Of a stretch of DNA of 64,000 nt, positions 60,452-64,000 are shown one piece after another; the first letter of the stretch is position 1, and each line of letters opens with the position of its first letter. The position numbers and the translations under genes were made by a program. The stretch is from the NCBI GenBank assembly GCA_964590195.1, contig CAZPWJ010000018.1:1-64000 (forward strand), given 5' to 3'. The notes under the pieces were generated by a model. That model had not been told where the DNA came from, did no database searches, and worked only from the letters and a program-made list of their open reading frames with translations. The stretch is from GCA-2731375 sp964590195. GTDB lineage: Bacteria; Pseudomonadota; Alphaproteobacteria; GCA-2731375.

Positions 60452-63400
60452 ATGGCTGTGGCATCGAACCAAACCAGCAATAGCACGACAACGCCAGCAG
60501 GGCAGCGCCGTCAGGTAACCGTGTTGTTCGCGGACATGGCGGGCTACACGGCGGTGGCGGAGGCCTTGGGGGAGGAGCAGACATATCTGTTGATGCAACG
60601 GGTTCAGCGCGAAATGAGCGAGGCCGTTCACGGCCAGAGCGGCACCGTGCAGGAGATGAGCGGCGACGGCATCATGGCTCTGTTCGGCGCCCCCGTCGCG
60701 ATCGAGGACGCACCCTTGAAGGCCTGCCAGGCGGCCCTGGATCTGCAAGCGCGCATGTCGGCCTTGGCGACGGAGTTCGAGGGCAAATACGGCGCCGCGC
60801 CGCGCTTTCGCGTTGGCATCCATTCCGGGCCACTGGTGGTGGGCGAGATCGGCGACGGCAGGCAATCGAGCGTGACCGCCCTGGGCGACACGGTCAATCT
60901 CGCCTCGCGCATCGAAACGTCAGCCGAGCCCGGAACCATATTGCTCAGCGCGGCAACGCAGGCCCTGGTGGAAGGTTTCGTCGATAGTGAATTCGTCGGC
61001 GAACAAAGCCTCAAGGGCAAGGCCGAGCCGCAAAAACTATGGCGACTGGATGCCATCAAGGAAGGTGTGACGCGCTTTGATGTTTCCAAAAGCCAGGGCC
61101 TGACGCCACTGGTGGGCCGGGACCGGGAGTTGGAGCAATTACAGGGTTTATGGCGGAAAGCATCCGAGGGCTCCCTGCGGACGACCATTATTTTGGGTGA
61201 AGCGGGCATCGGCAAGTCACGGCTGGCCTATGAATTGCGTGAAAGCATCACCGACGAACGCGCCTTTTTCCTGGAATGCCACTGTACGGCGGGCACCAGG
61301 GAAACCCCGTTCGCGCCATTGAAGGAAATTGTTCGCCGCTCGTTCCGCATCGCCGACGATGCCCCGGCGGCCGAGACCGAAAAACGCCTGCAACAAGGCC
61401 TGGAAATGCTGGGCCTGCCGCCCGCTGACAGCCTGCCTTATTTGATGAACCTGTTGGGCTTTACCCCGCAAGATGCGGCATTCGATAAGATTGCCGGCGA
61501 GACGCTTGGTATCCGAACCCGCGATATCGTCATCGAGATGTTTCGGGAGCGCTGCCGCGCCACCCCCACCATTCTGATAATCGAGGACCTGCACTGGATC
61601 GATACCGCCGCACTAGGCTTGCTCTCGCGCCTTGTGGAAAAGGAGCAGGATCTTGCCTTGTTCATCATCGCGACGGCCCGCACCGGTTATCAGACGCCCT
61701 GGTCCGGCAAAGCCGGTACAAGCGAGCTGGATTTAGCGCCGCTGTCGAGCAGTGCGACGGAGACGTTGTTGCAGGGCCGTCTGGGCAGCCGGATGCTGCC
61801 GGAGGCTCTGAGTGAATTGGTCATGCAGAAGTCCGAGGGCAATCCCCTGTTCGCGGAGGAGATCGTCAGCTACCTGCAAGACAATGGCACTCTCAGCGGC
61901 GAAGGCGATGAATTGAATTTCAGCGCCGACCAGGATGCGGTTGCCTTGCCGGTGGCGGTGGAAAATCTTTTGATGAACCGCTTTGATCGATTGCAAGGCG
62001 GCCCCAGGGCCGTGTTGGAGACCGCGGCGGCCACCGGCACGGCCTTCAGCGCCAATCATCTACGGCGCGCGACCGGGCTGGGTGACGAGATCGCGCAACA
62101 CCTGGAAACACTGGTGCAGCAGGATCTGATACGGGCGGACAGCGGCCGCGATGCCTACGTCTTTCGCCATGCCCTGAGCCGCGATGCGATCTATGACAGC
62201 CTGTTGAGTGCCCGCCGCGAGGCCCTGCATCAAGCCGTGGCCGAGGCCATCGAGGGACAGGAAAACTTTCAACCCGACGATGCCGCCGATGCCTTGGCCT
62301 ATCATTGGGGCCGTAGCGCGGAACCCGGCAGGGCGGTTCAGTATTTATCGATCGCCGGCGAAAATAGCCTGCGGATCTATTCTCTGGAGGAAGCGCAAAA
62401 CCACCTGCAACAAGCCCTGGATATCATTAAAGCCAATCCGGGCTGCGTCGACGATACGGTGTTGGCTGACATCCTGCTGCATATCGCCCGCGTGTTATAT
62501 TTCCAATTCGACTTCCGCGCTCTCATCGCCCTGGTGGAACCCTACCTGGGCCGTATCGAGGCCTTGGACGACAACCGGCGGCTTTCACGGTTCTTGTTCG
62601 AAACCGGCTATGCCCATGTTTTCGGTTGTCAGGCCGAGATAGGCCAGAGCCTGCTGGATCGGTCAAAGGCCCTGGCCGAGGCCGATGGCGACGAACTCGC
62701 CGTCGCCTATGCGGACCTGGGCTTCATGTGGCATCGCATGTTTTGGGGGCAACCGGGCGAGGCGCGCGACCGTGCACAACGGGAGGCCAGCCAACGAATT
62801 GTCGAGGTTGGGCGCCGTCACGGCGACATTTGGCTGGCGTCGAAAGCACTGCTCGCCGACGGCCTGGACTATGCATCATGGGGGCGCCCAGGCGAGAGCC
62901 GGGCCGCGTTGATGGAGCTGATGGCCATGAGCCGGGAGACCAATGACCCCCGTCCACGCAGTATGGCGCTGTGGGCGCTGGCGGTAATAGACGTCTTTGC
63001 CGGCAAATACGATGAAGCGATCGAGAAGGCGGATGATGCCTTGCGCATCTGTCTCAGCCCCGTCGACCGGATGGCGGCCGAGGGCTACAAAATGATGGCC
63101 CGCATACTTAATGGGCAGGAAGAAGAAAATGCTGCCGTAGGCCACGACATCATTCGCACGATGGAGGAAAAGTCACTCGCCATGACGCTGCCGCCGGTCA
63201 AGATGGCTTTAGGTGTTGGCAGCATCATGCGGGGCGACATGGCGAAAGGCGTGGCGGAGGTGCAAGCGGCACAGGCCGAGGCCGAAAACTGGGGCATGAC
63301 CGCCGCCACCGCCATGGGCAACAATTTCCTGGGCGAAATTTATCTGCAATTCGTCCTTTCCGACGAAACGCCATCCCTGTCCGTCATGCTGGCCAATCTG

Positions 63401-63664
63401 CCCTTCCTGGCGCGCACCCTGCCGTTCGCGAAGAAAAAGGCGCGGCGATATCTGCAAAGCGCACTGGACGGCTACCAGCAAATTAATTCGCCCGCCAATA
63501 TCGCTAGCGCTCAATATAATCTGGGCTTGTTGGACAGAGCGGCCAAGCAAAATGACCGGGCCCGTGCCGGCTTTCAGAAAGCCCGCGAGATCGCCCAATC
63601 GGTCGATGCCACGAATATCGTTCATGATGCTGACGCCGCACTGGCCGAACTGGGCGCCGCATAG
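60452..63664 (+). CDS. Class III adenylate/guanylate cyclase fused to AAA ATPase and TPR domains
   Basis: A 1070-residue multi-domain regulator. Residues 20-200 are a class III cyclase domain with metal Asps in VLFADMAGYTAV and EMSGDGIMALFG and with LGDTVNLASRIE. A STAND/AAA-like NTPase follows: Walker A ILGEAGIGKSRLAY near residue 255, Walker B ILIIEDLHWID near residue 385. Helical repeat regions reminiscent of TPRs fill the C-terminus to residue 1070 (YNLGLLDRAAKQNDRARAGFQKAREIA). The ATG at 60452 is used, with GGGGAG 13 bases upstream. Such proteins couple a ligand or partner to cyclic-nucleotide synthesis. Confidence 0.9.
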   Translation: MAVASNQTSNSTTTPAGQRRQVTVLFADMAGYTAVAEALGEEQTYLLMQRVQREMSEAVHGQSGTVQEMSGDGIMALFGAPVAIEDAPLKACQAALDLQARMSALATEFEGKYGAAPRFRVGIHSGPLVVGEIGDGRQSSVTALGDTVNLASRIETSAEPGTILLSAATQALVEGFVDSEFVGEQSLKGKAEPQKLWRLDAIKEGVTRFDVSKSQGLTPLVGRDRELEQLQGLWRKASEGSLRTTIILGEAGIGKSRLAYELRESITDERAFFLECHCTAGTRETPFAPLKEIVRRSFRIADDAPAAETEKRLQQGLEMLGLPPADSLPYLMNLLGFTPQDAAFDKIAGETLGIRTRDIVIEMFRERCRATPTILIIEDLHWIDTAALGLLSRLVEKEQDLALFIIATARTGYQTPWSGKAGTSELDLAPLSSSATETLLQGRLGSRMLPEALSELVMQKSEGNPLFAEEIVSYLQDNGTLSGEGDELNFSADQDAVALPVAVENLLMNRFDRLQGGPRAVLETAAATGTAFSANHLRRATGLGDEIAQHLETLVQQDLIRADSGRDAYVFRHALSRDAIYDSLLSARREALHQAVAEAIEGQENFQPDDAADALAYHWGRSAEPGRAVQYLSIAGENSLRIYSLEEAQNHLQQALDIIKANPGCVDDTVLADILLHIARVLYFQFDFRALIALVEPYLGRIEALDDNRRLSRFLFETGYAHVFGCQAEIGQSLLDRSKALAEADGDELAVAYADLGFMWHRMFWGQPGEARDRAQREASQRIVEVGRRHGDIWLASKALLADGLDYASWGRPGESRAALMELMAMSRETNDPRPRSMALWALAVIDVFAGKYDEAIEKADDALRICLSPVDRMAAEGYKMMARILNGQEEENAAVGHDIIRTMEEKSLAMTLPPVKMALGVGSIMRGDMAKGVAEVQAAQAEAENWGMTAATAMGNNFLGEIYLQFVLSDETPSLSVMLANLPFLARTLPFAKKKARRYLQSALDGYQQINSPANIASAQYNLGLLDRAAKQNDRARAGFQKAREIAQSVDATNIVHDADAALAELGAA

Positions 63665-63667
63665 CAG

Positions 63668-63702
63668 CGTGGAGGAGGGAGCCGGCAGCCCCCTCCCCCG
63701 CG
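63668..63702. terminator. Imperfect GC-rich hairpin between convergent genes
   Basis: GGAGGG (63674-63679) pairs with CCCTCC (63691-63696), and the stem extends imperfectly outward. It lies between the cyclase stop and the thiolase stop. No T-run follows, so this is only a possible terminator. Confidence 0.3.
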
Positions 63703-63713
63703 TTAATGCTCGG

Positions 63714-64000
63714 CTATTTCTCGTGTGACAGTACGATCGTCCCGGCGGTCGAGAGCATGCCGCCCATGCCGTTGACCAGGGACATGCTGGCCCCCGGCAC
63801 CTGACGCTCGCCGCACTCGCCACGCTGCTGACGCACCGCCTCGATGATCGGGAAAATGCCGTACATGCCCGAATGGGTGTACGACAGCCCGCCGCCGTTG
63901 GTGTTGATGGGCAGGCTGCCGCCCGGCGTCGATTTGCCGTCCTCGAAAAAGCCGACGCCCTCGCCCGGCTTACAAAAGCCGAGGGATTCCAGCATGATCG
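63714..64000 (-). CDS. C-terminal part of a thiolase/acetyl-CoA acetyltransferase family protein (partial)
   Basis: About 95 residues are visible and the gene runs off the right edge. The sequence has GFCKPGEGVGFFEDG and LPINTNGGGLSYTHSGMYGIFPIIEAVRQQRG, the NTNGGGLS-type C-terminal segment of non-decarboxylating thiolase (SCP-x-like) proteins; the His equivalent lies in THSGMYG. The stop is at 63714. The active-site Cys would be in the unseen upstream part. It probably belongs to the acyl-CoA metabolism theme of the window. Confidence 0.82.
   Translation of the reverse strand, partial: IMLESLGFCKPGEGVGFFEDGKSTPGGSLPINTNGGGLSYTHSGMYGIFPIIEAVRQQRGECGERQVPGASMSLVNGMGGMLSTAGTIVLSHEK

Noticed and set aside
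1..64000. CRISPR arrays, insertion sequences, tRNA or rRNA genes
   Set aside because: I found no spaced direct repeats, transposase motifs or RNA gene signatures on reading both strands.

Overview
The window is GC-rich, gene-dense chromosomal DNA of a Gram-negative bacterium, most likely an alphaproteobacterium of the Rhodospirillales-like marine or soil type. The clues are the PAS_5-family protein, a soxBDAG sarcosine oxidase operon, Tat-exported peptide-type ABC binding proteins, several PAS histidine kinases, class III cyclases and many acyl-CoA and glutathione S-transferase genes. I saw no rRNA, tRNA, phage, insertion sequence or CRISPR array. Most genes sit in short operons with 4-nt (ATGA/GTGA) overlaps.

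Layout. 1-2137: start of a minus-strand gene, then a three-gene operon of two EthD-like proteins and a quinone oxidoreductase. 2430-10005: one dipeptide/oligopeptide-type ABC importer split into two converging halves (binding protein plus two permeases on +, two ATPases on -), with a second, closely related binding protein divergent from the ATPases across an 18-bp perfect palindrome. 10042-13582: VOC protein, MeaB GTPase, stand-alone B12-binding mutase subunit, SnoaL-like protein and a glycerophosphodiesterase. 13742-15828: enoyl-CoA hydratase, LinB-like haloalkane dehalogenase, cupin. 15834-20939: ureohydrolase, universal stress protein, KDPG aldolase, KDG kinase, histidine phosphatase, metallophosphoesterase. 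20962-23448: PAS histidine kinase.

23608-30804 is a minus-strand catabolic run: acyl-CoA dehydrogenases, MetE-like zinc alkyltransferase, amidohydrolase, GST, extradiol dioxygenase and zinc alcohol dehydrogenase. 30896-36819 on + carries an enoyl-CoA hydratase, an isocitrate-lyase-superfamily enzyme and a tight HpaB-family / ketosynthase / acyl-CoA ligase cassette. 36850-42988 is regulatory and mixed: N-formylglutamate amidohydrolase, PAS_5 protein, a secreted orphan, a receiver-cyclase response regulator with its likely kinase, and a GST. 43075-52929 holds hydratases, an MFS transporter with an M81 metallopeptidase, a thioesterase, a third PAS kinase, a UDG-family protein, a nitroreductase and a lipoprotein hydrolase.

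53011-59171 is a five-gene operon: a GlcD-like flavoprotein followed by soxB-soxD-soxA-soxG, which oxidises sarcosine and yields formaldehyde/methylene-THF. It converges on a GFA-domain gene. Directly behind that lies the most striking item in the window: a GST gene whose catalytic cysteine codon is an in-frame TGA, with a good ribosome binding site and start upstream and a SECIS-like hairpin just downstream. This is a strong selenoprotein candidate. The window ends with a cyclase/AAA/TPR protein and the C-terminus of a thiolase.

Taken together, the region looks like an accessory catabolic island for amines, aromatic or halogenated compounds, acyl-CoAs and peptides, mixed with signalling proteins.
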